Below are positions 35,936 through 45,339 of a DNA stretch of 64,000 bases, in pieces; position 1 is the stretch's first letter, and each line of letters starts with the position of its first letter. The position numbers and the translations under genes are program-made. The DNA comes from Pseudomonas saponiphila (GTDB lineage: Bacteria; Pseudomonadota; Gammaproteobacteria; Pseudomonadales; Pseudomonadaceae), in assembly GCF_900105185.1 (NCBI RefSeq), contig NZ_FNTJ01000001.1:682001-746000 (forward strand). The letters are read 5' to 3'. Under the pieces are notes generated by a model, which was not told the DNA's origin, did no database searches, and was given only the letters and a program-made list of their open reading frames with translations.

Positions 35936-38374
35936 ATGCCTGATCCTGTTGCTGCCAGCCTGCGTCTTGCGCCTGAAGCGCTGACCCGCCCTTTCTCTGC
36001 TGAACAGTTCAGCTTCTCGACCACCAATGATTTGGAGCCCTTTCGCGGTGTGCTTGGCCAGGAACGTGCGGTCGAAGCCTTGCAGTTTGGCGTGGCCATG
36101 CCGCGCCCCGGTTACAACGTGTTTGTCATGGGCGAGCCGGGCACCGGTCGCTTCTCCTTCGTCAAGCGTTACCTGAAGGCCGAAGGCAAGCGCCTGCAGA
36201 CCCCGTCCGACTGGGTCTACGTCAACAATTTCGACGAGCCCAGGGAGCCCAGGGCACTGGAGTTGCCCGCCGGTGCCGCGGGCAGCTTCATCAGCGATAT
36301 CAACGGCCTGATCGATAACCTGCTGGCGACCTTCCCAGCGGTGTTCGAGCATCCGTCTTATCAGCAGAAGAAGAGCGCCATCGACCGCGCCTTCAACCAG
36401 CGTTATGACCGTGCCCTGGATGTGATCGAGCGCCTGGCGCTGGAAAAGGACGTGGCGCTGTACCGCGACAGCAGCAACATCGCCTTTACCCCGATGTTCG
36501 ATGGCAAGGCCCTGGACGAAGCCGAATTCGCTCAGTTGCCGGAGGCCGATCGCGAGCGCTTCCATGAGGACATTTCCGCATTGGAAGAGCGCCTCAACGA
36601 AGAGCTGGCGAGTCTGCCGCAATGGAAGCGCGAGTCGAGCAACCAGTTGCGCCAGCTCAATGAGGAAACCATCACCCTGGCCTTGCAGCCCTTGCTCGCG
36701 CCGCTGTCCGAGAAGTACGCGGAAAACGCCGGAGTCTGTGGATATCTGCAGGCGATGCAGGTCTATCTGTTGAAGACGGTGGTCGAGCAGTTGGTGGACG
36801 ACAGCAAGACCGACGCGGTGGCGCGCAAGCTGCTGGAAGAGCAGTACTGCCCGAGCCTGGTGGTGGGTCACCCGGCCAGTGGTGGTGCGCCGGTGGTGTT
36901 CGAGCCTCATCCGACCTACGACAATCTGTTTGGCCGGATCGAGTACAGCACCGATCAGGGCGCGCTCTACACCACTTACCGGCAACTGCGCCCCGGTGCC
37001 TTGCATCGGGCCAATGGCGGCTTCCTGATCCTGGAAGCCGAGAAGATGCTCAGCGAGCCCTTTGTCTGGGACGCCCTCAAGCGTGCCCTGCAGTCGCGCA
37101 AGCTGAAGATGGAATCGCCTCTGGGCGAGATGGGTCGCCTGGCCACCGTGACCCTGACGCCGCAGATGATCCCGTTGCAGGTGAAGGTCATCATCATCGG
37201 TGCCCGCCAGCTGTATTACACGCTGCAGGACCTGGACCCGGACTTCCAGGAGATGTTCCGGGTACTGGTGGATTTCGACGAAGACATTCCGATGGTGGAC
37301 GAGAGCCTGGAGCAATTCGCCCAGCTGCTCAAAACCCGCACCTCGGAGGAGGGCATGGCGCCGCTGACAGCCGATGCCGTGGCGCGGCTGGCTACCTACA
37401 GTGCACGTCTGGCGGAACACCAGGGGCGCCTTTCGGCGCGGATTGGCGATCTGTTCCAGCTGGTCAGCGAGGCCGACTTCATCCGTCACCTGGCCTCGGA
37501 CGAGATGACCGACGCCGGGCACATCGAGCGGGCACTGAAAGCCAAGGCCACGCGTACCGGCCGGGTGTCGGCGCGGATCCTCGACGACATGCTGGCCGGG
37601 ATCATCCTGATCGACACCGACGGCGCGGCCGTGGGCAAGTGCAACGGCCTGACGGTGCTGGAAGTCGGCGACTCGGCGTTCGGGGTGCCGGCGCGGATTT
37701 CCGCCACGGTGTATCCGGGCGGCAGCGGTATTGTCGACATCGAGCGTGAGGTCAATCTTGGTCAGCCGATTCACTCCAAGGGGGTGATGATCCTGACCGG
37801 TTACCTGGGCAGCCGCTATGCTCAGGAGTTCCCTCTGGCGATTTCCGCCAGCATTGCCCTGGAGCAGTCCTACGGCTACGTGGACGGCGACAGTGCCTCC
37901 CTGGGAGAGGCCTGCACGTTGATTTCGGCGCTGTCGAAAACCCCGCTCAAGCAGTGTTTTGCCATCACCGGCTCGATCAACCAGTTCGGCGAAGTGCAGG
38001 CGGTAGGCGGGGTCAACGAGAAGATCGAAGGCTTCTTCCGGTTGTGCGAGGCTCGCGGCCTGACGGGAGAGCAGGGGGCGATTATTCCCCAGGCCAACGT
38101 GGCCACCCTGATGCTCGACGAGAAAGTGCTGCAGGCGGTGCGTGCCGGGCAGTTCCATGTCTACGCGGTGCGTCAGGCAGACGAGGCCCTGAGCTTGCTG
38201 GTGGGTGAGCCGGCCGGTGAGCCGGATGCCGAAGGGCAGTTCCCTGAAGGCAGCGTCAATGCGCGGGTTGTGGAGCGTCTGCGGGTCATCGCCGAGATGA
38301 TCAGTGAAGAAGATCTCAAAGAGGCGGAAAAGGAGTTGGCGCAAGAGGCGTTGAGCGAGGCCAAGCCTGCGTGA
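35936..38374 (+). CDS. Lon-like ATP-dependent protease (AAA_32/Lon_C)
   Basis: 812 aa. An N-terminal AAA part has a Walker-A-like GEPGTGRFS near residue 64, where the usual Lys is Arg, a long helical insertion (about 130-270), and GGFLILEAEKML as the Walker-B-like strand. The C-terminal Lon protease domain has the catalytic Ser in DGDSASLGEA near 652 and Lys in GGVNEKIEGF near 695. It belongs to the Lon-related AsrA/LonB-like proteases linked to stress and aminoglycoside responses in P. aeruginosa. TAAGGAAG precedes the ATG. A weak hairpin at 38387-38406 follows. Confidence 0.9.
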   Translation: MPDPVAASLRLAPEALTRPFSAEQFSFSTTNDLEPFRGVLGQERAVEALQFGVAMPRPGYNVFVMGEPGTGRFSFVKRYLKAEGKRLQTPSDWVYVNNFDEPREPRALELPAGAAGSFISDINGLIDNLLATFPAVFEHPSYQQKKSAIDRAFNQRYDRALDVIERLALEKDVALYRDSSNIAFTPMFDGKALDEAEFAQLPEADRERFHEDISALEERLNEELASLPQWKRESSNQLRQLNEETITLALQPLLAPLSEKYAENAGVCGYLQAMQVYLLKTVVEQLVDDSKTDAVARKLLEEQYCPSLVVGHPASGGAPVVFEPHPTYDNLFGRIEYSTDQGALYTTYRQLRPGALHRANGGFLILEAEKMLSEPFVWDALKRALQSRKLKMESPLGEMGRLATVTLTPQMIPLQVKVIIIGARQLYYTLQDLDPDFQEMFRVLVDFDEDIPMVDESLEQFAQLLKTRTSEEGMAPLTADAVARLATYSARLAEHQGRLSARIGDLFQLVSEADFIRHLASDEMTDAGHIERALKAKATRTGRVSARILDDMLAGIILIDTDGAAVGKCNGLTVLEVGDSAFGVPARISATVYPGGSGIVDIEREVNLGQPIHSKGVMILTGYLGSRYAQEFPLAISASIALEQSYGYVDGDSASLGEACTLISALSKTPLKQCFAITGSINQFGEVQAVGGVNEKIEGFFRLCEARGLTGEQGAIIPQANVATLMLDEKVLQAVRAGQFHVYAVRQADEALSLLVGEPAGEPDAEGQFPEGSVNARVVERLRVIAEMISEEDLKEAEKELAQEALSEAKPA

Positions 38375-38587
38375 CGGCTGTCGATGGCGAGGGCTGTGTC
38401 CCTCGCTGTCGGCGTCGGGAGTCTGACGTCAATTTGACAAAATAGACCATTCGGCGCCTGTCGGATCGCTCAACTTTGTTTATCGGGCTTTTCTTCTATT
38501 CTCAGGGCAAGGAGAACGACAGTCGTCGCTGGATCGAAACAGCCCTCAACTGAAGGCTGAACAGTGGTTCTACCGAGGGTCGCCGCC

Positions 38588-38911
38588 ATGTCGCGCAACC
38601 TTTGTCTCACCCGCCAATGCCTTGGCCTGGTTACCCGTATCGAATGCAGCGTCCGCCCACTGGCGGGGGACAACGGTATGTGGACTCTTCTCTTCGCCGC
38701 CGGAATGGCCGGTGAACAACCCTCCGCGATCAAGTCCCAGGGACCGTTCTGTGGCCCCGTGGTCGCCGAATCGATTCTCGACTCGATCGTTGAAAGCCTG
38801 ACCACCCATGGCTATCAGTTGGCCGACGACCCGCAGATCTGGTGCCTGCACCTCCAGGCCCAACTGCGGCAGATCAATGGCGAACGGGGACGCGGCGTCG
38901 GCGACTTCTAG
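38588..38911 (+). CDS. Conserved Pseudomonas protein of unknown function
   Basis: 107 aa with no signal peptide or membrane helix. It has four cysteines near the N-terminus and middle (NLCLTRQCLGLVTRIEC, GPFCGP) and a mixed helix/strand composition. The sequence looks like a pseudomonad-restricted conserved protein (PA4575-like by position, from memory). I choose the ATG at 38588 with GAGGG upstream; an in-frame GTG at 38564 is possible. It lies 213 bp after the Lon-like gene and convergent with a large lipoprotein gene. Confidence 0.7.
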   Translation: MSRNLCLTRQCLGLVTRIECSVRPLAGDNGMWTLLFAAGMAGEQPSAIKSQGPFCGPVVAESILDSIVESLTTHGYQLADDPQIWCLHLQAQLRQINGERGRGVGDF

Positions 38912-38932
38912 TTCCAGCCCGAGCCCTGATCC

Positions 38933-40765
38933 TCAGGAGGCCGGTGGTGCCGACTCGCTTTTCTCCAACTTGACCTCGAAGCCATATTCCACGGTTTCGA
39001 GGTCGCTGCGGGTATAGCTCTCCAACTGGCTGGGCTGGCCATAGAAGTAGTGCACGTCGAACAGCGCCGGACCATCGGCCGAGGCGGTATGGCTGGTCGC
39101 GAGAATCTCCTTCAGGTACTGGCCGTTGTCGTCCTTGGCATAAAAGCGCCAGGCGTCCGCGGGGAAGAGTTTCTGGTCCACGATCAGGGCATTGCCCTTG
39201 AGCTCGAGCCCCTTGGGCAGCTGCCGGGTGCTGATGCTGTCCTTCTTGATGCTGGCCAGGAACAGTGGAATGGAGCCCACGGCGTAAGCCGGGGTTTCCG
39301 GGAACAGGTTGAGGTCGTAGGTGATGATGCCGCGCAGCGGGTCGATCTCGAAGGCCTCGTCGGGCAGTTCGATCGGTTCGCCGCGCTGGCCCTTGTCGTT
39401 CTGGGTGAAGAAGGTCAGGGGCGTGTCGCCGGTGCTGAACTCCGAGCCCAGCAGTTCGTCATTGAAGGTCCGTGGGTGGCTGAACTCAATGCGCATTGCG
39501 CTGGCATCCTCCACCGATTGGTTGATGGTCACGGATTTCTTCAGGGTTTCCTCGTCGAGCTGAGCGCCCTTGAGGTAGTTGGCAGCCTGATCGTCATAGA
39601 CCACCACTGGCATGGGCAGCGGCTGGACGTTCTTGTCGGTGGTGCTGCGGTCGAAACGATGCACCGGCAGGTCCAGGTCCTTGCGTGTGACGCTGGCCTG
39701 AGCGAAGTCGAGCACCGCCACCTCGAGCTTTTCCACCACGCCGTTGAAATACACCTTGGCGTAATGATTGGTGTGTTGTTGCTCGAAGGCCTTCTGCTCG
39801 TTCTCCAGTTGTTTCTCGAAGTCGTCGCTCCAGCTTTTCTGCTTCTGCATCTCGGCCAGTTGCTGTTGGTAAAAGGCAATTTGTGCCGCGCTCTCGTTGA
39901 TCGAGCCGGAGCGGGAGAGGATCTGGCCGGTGCTGTCCCGGGCTTGTGTCAACAGCGGGTTGAGCGACGTGTCGTTGGCCTCTTCGGGGAGCGGGCTGCT
40001 GTTGTTCAGTTCGATTTCAGCGACGTTTTTCTCCAGCGACAGCAGGGTCAGGCGGATGTTGCCGTCTTGGCGTGGCTTGCCGATATCGGCCTTGCTCAGC
40101 TCGAAGGTGAGAACGCGACTGGGGGCGATCACTTCAAGCTTGCCCAGCAGGGAGACGGGCTGCGGCTGGTTCTTGTTGTCCACCTCCAGGCCCTCGATAA
40201 AAGGGTAGGTTACGGTCAGGTCGTCCGGACTGGTCAGGTTGGAGCTTGACGGGCTCAGTTGAATCCCCGGATCGGTTTCCGACCATTCAGGTTGGAAGGG
40301 GATGACTTTGTTGTTGCTCAAGGTGACCGACTGCCACTCCAGGCCGTGGGGAAAGGGGAACTGCGCGGGCATGTCGAAGCTGAAGGGAAACACCGGTTGC
40401 AGGTCGGTCAGGTAGTCGGAGCTGGAAGGCTTGCGCAGCACGAACAGGCCATTGACGTAGGTGTCCACCAAGGCTTGTGGCGTGGGGTAGTGCTTGAGCA
40501 GGGCCAGGCTGTCTTCGCCGTATTCGGTGTCGATCGGCTTGCTGGCAAGCTTGCCTTGCGCACGCTCCAGAAGCAGTAGCGAGCCCCCGAGATCGCTGAC
40601 GGCATCTTTGAGCTTGGGATCCTGGATAGCGTCCAGGGAGGCCTCGAACTGCCGGGTTCTCTCTTCGAGGCTGGCCTGCTTGTTTTCGTCGCAGGGTGAA
40701 CAGCCGCCGCTGATCAGCAGAACCAGGCCAAGGCCGATGCTTGTCAAAGGCAATCGCAAATCCAT
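38933..40765 (-). CDS. Large lipoprotein of unknown function
   Basis: 610 aa with a textbook lipoprotein signal (GLGLVLLISGGCSPC; Cys 22). The body is mainly beta-type with a coiled-coil stretch at about 315-360 (AAQIAFYQQQLAEMQKQKSW ... LENEQKAFEQQH). Repeated short Asp/Thr-rich segments suggest Ig-like or sandwich domains. No family is recognised. AGGAAG precedes the ATG at 40765; the frame is open further upstream but without a signal peptide. It is monocistronic between two convergent or divergent genes. Confidence 0.75.
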   Translation of the reverse strand: MDLRLPLTSIGLGLVLLISGGCSPCDENKQASLEERTRQFEASLDAIQDPKLKDAVSDLGGSLLLLERAQGKLASKPIDTEYGEDSLALLKHYPTPQALVDTYVNGLFVLRKPSSSDYLTDLQPVFPFSFDMPAQFPFPHGLEWQSVTLSNNKVIPFQPEWSETDPGIQLSPSSSNLTSPDDLTVTYPFIEGLEVDNKNQPQPVSLLGKLEVIAPSRVLTFELSKADIGKPRQDGNIRLTLLSLEKNVAEIELNNSSPLPEEANDTSLNPLLTQARDSTGQILSRSGSINESAAQIAFYQQQLAEMQKQKSWSDDFEKQLENEQKAFEQQHTNHYAKVYFNGVVEKLEVAVLDFAQASVTRKDLDLPVHRFDRSTTDKNVQPLPMPVVVYDDQAANYLKGAQLDEETLKKSVTINQSVEDASAMRIEFSHPRTFNDELLGSEFSTGDTPLTFFTQNDKGQRGEPIELPDEAFEIDPLRGIITYDLNLFPETPAYAVGSIPLFLASIKKDSISTRQLPKGLELKGNALIVDQKLFPADAWRFYAKDDNGQYLKEILATSHTASADGPALFDVHYFYGQPSQLESYTRSDLETVEYGFEVKLEKSESAPPAS

Positions 40766-41290
40766 TTTCCAGTCTTCCTGTCCAATGTCGGTGAGTGGTA
40801 GGAACGGTTCGACACTAGCAGAAAAAACGTGCGGAAAAACTCGTAGAAACGGAGATTGCCTTTGGTTTATGGGCATTTGGCGCGCTGATATACTCGCCGC
40901 CGTTTTTTACTCCGGGTGCGAGATTCAATGGAACGTTTTATCGAAAATACGATGTATGCCTCACGCTGGCTGCTGGCGCCGATCTACTTCGGTTTGTCCC
41001 TGGGCCTGCTGGCGTTGGCATTGAAGTTCTTCCAGGAAGTCTTTCACGTCATTCCCAATGTGTTTTCGATGGCTGAGTCGGATCTGATCCTGGTCCTGCT
41101 GTCGTTGATCGACATGGCCCTGGTGGGCGGTCTGCTGGTGATGGTGATGATCTCCGGCTATGAGAACTTCGTCTCGCAGCTGGACATTGATGAAAACAAG
41201 GAAAAGCTCAGCTGGCTGGGCAAGATGGATTCTTCGTCGCTGAAGATGAAGGTGGCGGCGTCCATCGTGGCGATCTCGTCGATTCACCTG

Positions 41291-41297
41291 TTGCGGG
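41291..41297. repeat. Target-site duplication, left copy
   Basis: TTGCGGG directly before the IS left end; identical to the right copy at 43939-43945. Confidence 0.95.
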
Positions 41298-41303
41298 TGC
41301 GGA

Positions 41304-41458
41304 TTTCGGAGCACCGTGACCGGCCGTTTCGGTTGATCGTGACCGGTCATTTCGCTAACGCGTGACCGCTCATTTCGGTAGCAACGTGACCGATTTTCCG
41401 CCTGTTCCGAAACAGGTGGTCACGGCTTACCGAAATCGCCGGTCACGACTTAGCGAAA
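41304..41458. repeat. Subterminal transposase-site repeats, IS left end
   Basis: Four direct copies of TTTCG(G/C)-N5-6-CGTGACCG begin at about 41304, 41327, 41350 and 41373. Two copies in inverted orientation follow at 41418-41435 and 41440-41458. A CCTGTT-N4-AACAGG dyad at 41401-41416 separates the two sets. Confidence 0.85.
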
Positions 41459-41522
41459 GCCTTCCCCTTCGTTGCGCATGACCTGATGCGCCGCCATCCT
41501 CGACCGATTTCGGGAGAGGAAG

Positions 41523-43208
41523 ATGGCGGCGCCGCGAGTAGCCATGCGAAACATCAAAGAATGTCTGCGCCTCAAGTTTGAGGCCGGCTTGTCCCACGAG
41601 AAGATTGCCCGTGCCTTGCAGCTGTCCAAGGGCGTGGTTAGCAAGTACATCGCGGCGGCGCGGGTGGCCGGGCTGGACTGGCCGGCGCTGGTGGCCATGG
41701 ACGAGGCCGCGCTGGCGGCCGCCTTGTTTGCACCGACGTCGACGAACAAGCCGCGCGGTGAGCGAGTGCTGCCCGATGTGCTGAGCATCCACCGCGAGTT
41801 GCGACGCAAGGGCGTGACCTTGCAGCTGCTGTGGGAGGAATATCTCGCCGCGCATGCGGGCCAGCCGACCTACCGCTACACCCAGTTCGTCGAGCACTAC
41901 CGGCGCTACGCCCAGACGCTCAAACGTTCGATGCGTCAGCTGCACCGTGCGGGCGAGAAGCTATTCATCGACTATGCCGGGCCGACGCTGCCGGTGGTCG
42001 ACCCGGCCACCGGCGAAGTGCGCCGGGCGCACATCTTCGTCGCCGCCCTGGGCGCCTCGAATTACACCTATGCCTGCGCGACGCCAGGCGAAACCCAGGT
42101 GGACTGGCTGACCTCGCTGGGCCAGGCTCTGACCTACTTTGGCGGCGTGCCGGAAATGGTTGTGCCGGACAATCCGCGCGCCCTGGTCGCCCAGCCGGAT
42201 CGCTACGAGCCGGGCCTGAACCGGGCCACGCTGGAGTGCGCGCGTCATTACCAGACGGTGATCCTGCCGGCACGGCCACGCAAGCCTCAGGACAAGGCCA
42301 AGGCCGAGGTGGCGGTGCAGGTGGTCGAGCGCTGGATCATGGCGCGGCTGCGCCATCGGCAGTTCTTCAGCCTGCATGCGCTTAACCAGGCCATCGCCGA
42401 GCTGCTGGAGGATCTGAATCGGCGCCCGTTCAAGCGGCTCGATGGCTGCCGGCGCGACTGGTTCGAGCGCCTGGATCGCCCGGCCTTGCGAGCGCTGCCG
42501 GTGCATCCCTACGAGGTCGCCACCTTCAAGCGCTGCAAGGTCAGCATCGACTACCACATCGAGGTCAATGGCAGCTTCTACAGCGTGCCCTCCGCCCTGG
42601 CCCGGCAGAACGTGGACGTGCGACTGACGGCACACACCCTGGAAGTGCTGCATGGCAACCGGCGGGTGGCCAGCCACCTGCTGCTGGGGCGACGCGGCGC
42701 TTACAGTACCCAGCGCGAGCACATGCCCGCGGCGCACCAGGCGCATCGCGAATGGACGCCACAACGCCTGCTCGACTGGGGCGCGCGGATCGGCCCCTAC
42801 ACGCGCCAACTGATCGATCACCAACTGACCCACAAGCCGCACCCGGAGATGGGCTACCGCGCCTGCCTCGGCCTGCTCTCGCTGGCCCGGCGCTATGGCA
42901 ATGCACGCCTGGAAGCCGCTGCCGAACGTGCCGTACACCTGCGCGCCTTCACCGGGCGCAGCGTGCGCAACCTGCTCCAGCAAGGCCTGGATCAACAGCC
43001 GCTGCCCCAGCGTGCCGCCGAAACGACCTTACCCGGCGACCACGAGAACGTCCGTGGCGCCGACTACTACCAACCCCCGCAACAGGAGCTGTTCGATGAT
43101 GCCGCAACACACCCTGAATCAACTGCACCAGCTACGCCTGGACGGCATGGCCCGCGCCCTGGAAGAGCAATGGACGCTGCCGGCCAGCCACAGCCTGAGC
43201 TTCGATGA
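41523..43208 (+). CDS. istA: IS21-family transposase IstA
   Basis: 561 aa. An N-terminal helix-turn-helix ([34 protein letters not shown]) is followed by the DDE integrase core: first Asp in [12 protein letters not shown] near 157, second Asp in [10 protein letters not shown] near 214, and Glu in [14 protein letters not shown] near 260. The C-terminal region from about residue 525 overlaps istB and is read out of frame to it, giving a longer tail than the usual 500-odd residues. GAGGAAG precedes the ATG. Catalyses cut-and-paste of the element together with IstB. Confidence 0.95.
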   Translation: MAAPRVAMRNIKECLRLKFEAGLSHEKIARALQLSKGVVSKYIAAARVAGLDWPALVAMDEAALAAALFAPTSTNKPRGERVLPDVLSIHRELRRKGVTLQLLWEEYLAAHAGQPTYRYTQFVEHYRRYAQTLKRSMRQLHRAGEKLFIDYAGPTLPVVDPATGEVRRAHIFVAALGASNYTYACATPGETQVDWLTSLGQALTYFGGVPEMVVPDNPRALVAQPDRYEPGLNRATLECARHYQTVILPARPRKPQDKAKAEVAVQVVERWIMARLRHRQFFSLHALNQAIAELLEDLNRRPFKRLDGCRRDWFERLDRPALRALPVHPYEVATFKRCKVSIDYHIEVNGSFYSVPSALARQNVDVRLTAHTLEVLHGNRRVASHLLLGRRGAYSTQREHMPAAHQAHREWTPQRLLDWGARIGPYTRQLIDHQLTHKPHPEMGYRACLGLLSLARRYGNARLEAAAERAVHLRAFTGRSVRNLLQQGLDQQPLPQRAAETTLPGDHENVRGADYYQPPQQELFDDAATHPESTAPATPGRHGPRPGRAMDAAGQPQPELR

Positions 43209-43845
43209 ACGCCTCGGCCTACTGCTCGACCGCGAACTGGCCTGGCGTGACAACCAGCGCCTGGTACGGCTGCGCAAGAAGGCCAAGCTCAAGTACGCCA
43301 ACGCCTGCCTGGAAGATCTCGACCGCCGCACCGGACGCGCCCTGGACGAGCGTCTGATCGCCACCCTGGCCAGTGGCGACTGGATCCGCCAGCAGCACAA
43401 CCTGCTGCTGACCGGCCCGACCGGTGCCGGCAAAACCTGGCTGGCCTGCGCCCTGGGCAACCAGGCCTGCCGCCAGGGCTATAGCACCCTGTACCTGCGC
43501 ACCCCGCGCCTGCTGGAACAACTGCGCATCGCTCATGGCGACGGCAGCTTCGGCCGTACCCTGCAACAGCTGGCAAAGGTCGACGTCCTGGTGCTGGACG
43601 ACTGGGCGCTAGCCCCGCTGGAGGAAGGAGCCCGGCATGACCTGCTGGAGGTGATCGACGACCGCGCTGGCAGCCGCTCCACCATCCTGACGAGCCAACT
43701 GCCCATCGAGCACTGGCACGGCTGGATCAACGACCCGACCCTGGCCGATGCCATCCTCGACCGCCTGGTGCACAACGCCTACCGACTGACGATGAAAGGC
43801 GAGTCGCTGCGCCGAAAAAAAGCCGAGGAACAAGCCGCATCGTGA
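43096..43845 (+). CDS. istB: IS21 helper ATPase IstB
   Basis: 249 aa AAA+ ATPase related to DnaC that helps IstA choose and capture target DNA. Walker [15 protein letters not shown] is near residue 100, Walker [12 protein letters not shown] near 160, and the sensor TSQLP near 195. AGGAG lies upstream of the ATG at 43096. It overlaps the end of istA by 113 bp in another frame, so translation is probably coupled. It ends 93 bp before the right IS end. Confidence 0.95.
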   Translation: MMPQHTLNQLHQLRLDGMARALEEQWTLPASHSLSFDERLGLLLDRELAWRDNQRLVRLRKKAKLKYANACLEDLDRRTGRALDERLIATLASGDWIRQQHNLLLTGPTGAGKTWLACALGNQACRQGYSTLYLRTPRLLEQLRIAHGDGSFGRTLQQLAKVDVLVLDDWALAPLEEGARHDLLEVIDDRAGSRSTILTSQLPIEHWHGWINDPTLADAILDRLVHNAYRLTMKGESLRRKKAEEQAAS

Positions 43846-43890
43846 CCGATGCGATTACAATCCAGAACCCGCGCAACCGGGGTGGAAGCA

Positions 43891-43932
43891 CCGGTCACGT
43901 ATTAGCGAAACGCTCGGTCACGTTCACCGAAA
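43891..43932. repeat. Subterminal transposase-site repeats, IS right end
   Basis: Two copies of CGGTCACG-N4-5-(C/G)CGAAA (43891-43910 and 43915-43932), the inverted counterparts of the left-end series. Confidence 0.85.
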
Positions 43933-43938
43933 TCCGCA

Positions 43939-43945
43939 TTGCGGG
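43939..43945. repeat. Target-site duplication, right copy
   Basis: TTGCGGG immediately after the IS right end, identical to 41291-41297. Confidence 0.95.
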
Positions 43946-44198
43946 TGTTCATGGACGCCAAGAACACTCCGACCGAGTACCTGCTGTGGTACGTGGTGAT
44001 TCACATGACCTTCGTGATTTCGGCGTTTGCCATGGGCTACCTGGACAAGCTGACCAAGCACTGATTGCGCCTGCTGGATGAATACCGGCCGCCTGTGCGT
44101 TGCGAAACGGACGGGCGGTGTTGTTTGTGGCTTGTGCTTTTCTTGGCCGAGGAATATCCATGTAGGCGTCGGAGGTTTCCAATGCACGAGGTGCGCTC

Positions 44199-44504
44199 AT
44201 GAACCTGCAGGAAATGAATGCCTACGCCATCGCCGGAAAAGTCGATGAATTGAACCTGATCTCCCTGGAAGGCGGGATCTATCTGCTGGAAGCGCGCATG
44301 CACGGGGCTGCTTACCCGCTCAGCGACGCCCAGGGGCAGATGTTTCATCTGCGTTCGGTAGAGCATGCCCGTGAGGTATTGCAGTCCTTTCCCAAGTTGC
44401 CTTTCAACCTGATCCACACTTCGGTGCACGATGAGATGTGCGGTTTGTCCGCCAGTGCCGAAGAAAGCCTGAAGGTACCGATCACTATGCGCTCTGCCTG
44501 GTAA
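44199..44504 (+). CDS. DUF6482-like small protein
   Basis: 101 aa, cytoplasmic, no signal. Starts MNLQEMNAYAIAGKVDELNLISLEGGIYLLEAR and continues YPLSDAQGQMFHLRSVEHAREVLQ, the compact alpha/beta pattern of the pseudomonad DUF6482 family. Ends with a cysteine-containing HDEMCGLSAS segment. Function unknown. GAGGTG precedes the ATG. It lies downstream of the disrupted UPF0114 gene with 134 bp between them, and upstream of fklB. Confidence 0.78.
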   Translation: MNLQEMNAYAIAGKVDELNLISLEGGIYLLEARMHGAAYPLSDAQGQMFHLRSVEHAREVLQSFPKLPFNLIHTSVHDEMCGLSASAEESLKVPITMRSAW

Positions 44505-44631
44505 TGGCGGGGTTGCGCTGATTATCGCCGAACTTCTGTGCTAGTCTGCTCGCCCTTTTGATTCCGGGCGCTCCGGGAGGCCCTGAGTTTTTGCGGCCGT
44601 TCCTGGGCCGTCCGCACAGCGGAGCAGTGTC

Positions 44632-45249
44632 ATGTCCGAAGTAAATCTGTCCACCGACGAAACCCGCGTCAGCTACGGTATTGGCCGTCAGCTGGGTGAC
44701 CAGCTGCGCGACAACCCGCCACCGGGTGTGAGCCTGGACGCAATCCTGGCGGGCCTGACCGACGCATTCGCCGGTAAGCCAAGCCGTGTGGGTCAGGAAG
44801 AGATGTCCGCCAGCTTCAAGGTGATTCGCGAAATCATGCAGGCCGAAGCGGCAGCCAAGGCTGAAGCGGCTGCTGGTGCCGGCCTGGCTTTCCTGGCGGA
44901 AAACGCCAAGCGTGAAGGCATCACCACCCTGGCTTCCGGTCTGCAATTTGAAGTGCTGACCCAGGGCGACGGCGCCAAGCCATCTCGCGAAGACAGCGTG
45001 CGCACCCACTATCACGGCACCCTGATCGACGGCACCGTGTTCGACAGCTCCTACGAGCGCGGCCAGCCTGCCGAGTTCCCGGTAGGTGGCGTGATCGCCG
45101 GCTGGACCGAAGCGCTGCAACTGATGAACGCCGGTAGCAAATGGCGTCTGTACGTGCCGAGCGAACTGGCTTACGGCGCACAAGGCGTGGGCAGCATCCC
45201 GCCGCACAGCGTTCTGGTGTTCGACGTCGAGCTGCTGGACGTTCTGTAA
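44632..45249 (+). CDS. fklB: FKBP-type peptidyl-prolyl isomerase FklB
   Basis: 205 aa. An N-terminal helical dimerisation domain (residues 1-90: DETRVSYGIGRQLGDQLRDN ... FKVIREIMQAEAAAKAEAAAG) is followed by a long helix and a C-terminal FKBP domain (VRTHYHGTLIDGTVFDSSYERG, PSELAYGAQGVGSIPPHSVLVFDVELLDVL). No signal peptide, so it is the cytoplasmic FklB (FKBP22) type rather than periplasmic FkpA. It accelerates proline isomerisation and has chaperone activity. Confidence 0.94.
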   Translation: MSEVNLSTDETRVSYGIGRQLGDQLRDNPPPGVSLDAILAGLTDAFAGKPSRVGQEEMSASFKVIREIMQAEAAAKAEAAAGAGLAFLAENAKREGITTLASGLQFEVLTQGDGAKPSREDSVRTHYHGTLIDGTVFDSSYERGQPAEFPVGGVIAGWTEALQLMNAGSKWRLYVPSELAYGAQGVGSIPPHSVLVFDVELLDVL

Positions 45250-45339
45250 CCCGTGTAGGGGCCAGATGGCTGGCGATGGCGGCCGCGCACGCGCGGTCAG
45301 TTCATCTTCGGCCAGCTTGCCCCTTTCGCGGTCCTGGTT

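Larger units (their letters stand above)
41298..43938 (+). mobile_element. Complete IS21-family insertion sequence
   Basis: 2641 bp bounded by perfect 12-bp terminal inverted repeats TGCGGATTTCGG ... CCGAAATCCGCA (TG...CA ends), flanked by a 7-bp direct repeat, within the 4-8 bp range for IS21. It carries istA and istB. Multiple subterminal repeats of the form TTTCG(G/C)-N4-6-CGTGACCG lie at both ends, typical of IS21 transposase sites. Every part looks intact and the duplication is undecayed, so the insertion may be recent. I cannot assign an ISfinder name. Confidence 0.96.
40928..44064 (+). pseudogene. UPF0114 (YqhA-type) membrane protein gene interrupted by an IS
   Basis: The 5' part (40928-41297) encodes [20 protein letters not shown]..., with two to three hydrophobic helices, and ends at ...SSIHLLRV. 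The 3' part (43939-44064) continues the reading frame with [10 protein letters not shown] through [13 protein letters not shown] and stop. Removing the IS and one 7-bp duplication restores an intact 162-aa UPF0114 protein of normal length. As it stands, the 5' piece reads 22 codons into the IS to a stop at 41365, so the last two helices are lost. The function of UPF0114 proteins is unknown. Confidence 0.95.

Noticed and set aside
35729..38344. An 871-codon open frame antisense to the Lon-like protease
   Set aside because: Arg/Gln/His-rich shadow of a GC-rich gene; no domain and no ribosome site.
38387..38406. GCGAGGG-N6-CCCTCGC hairpin after the Lon-like gene as a terminator
   Set aside because: No T-run follows, so only noted as a weak hairpin.
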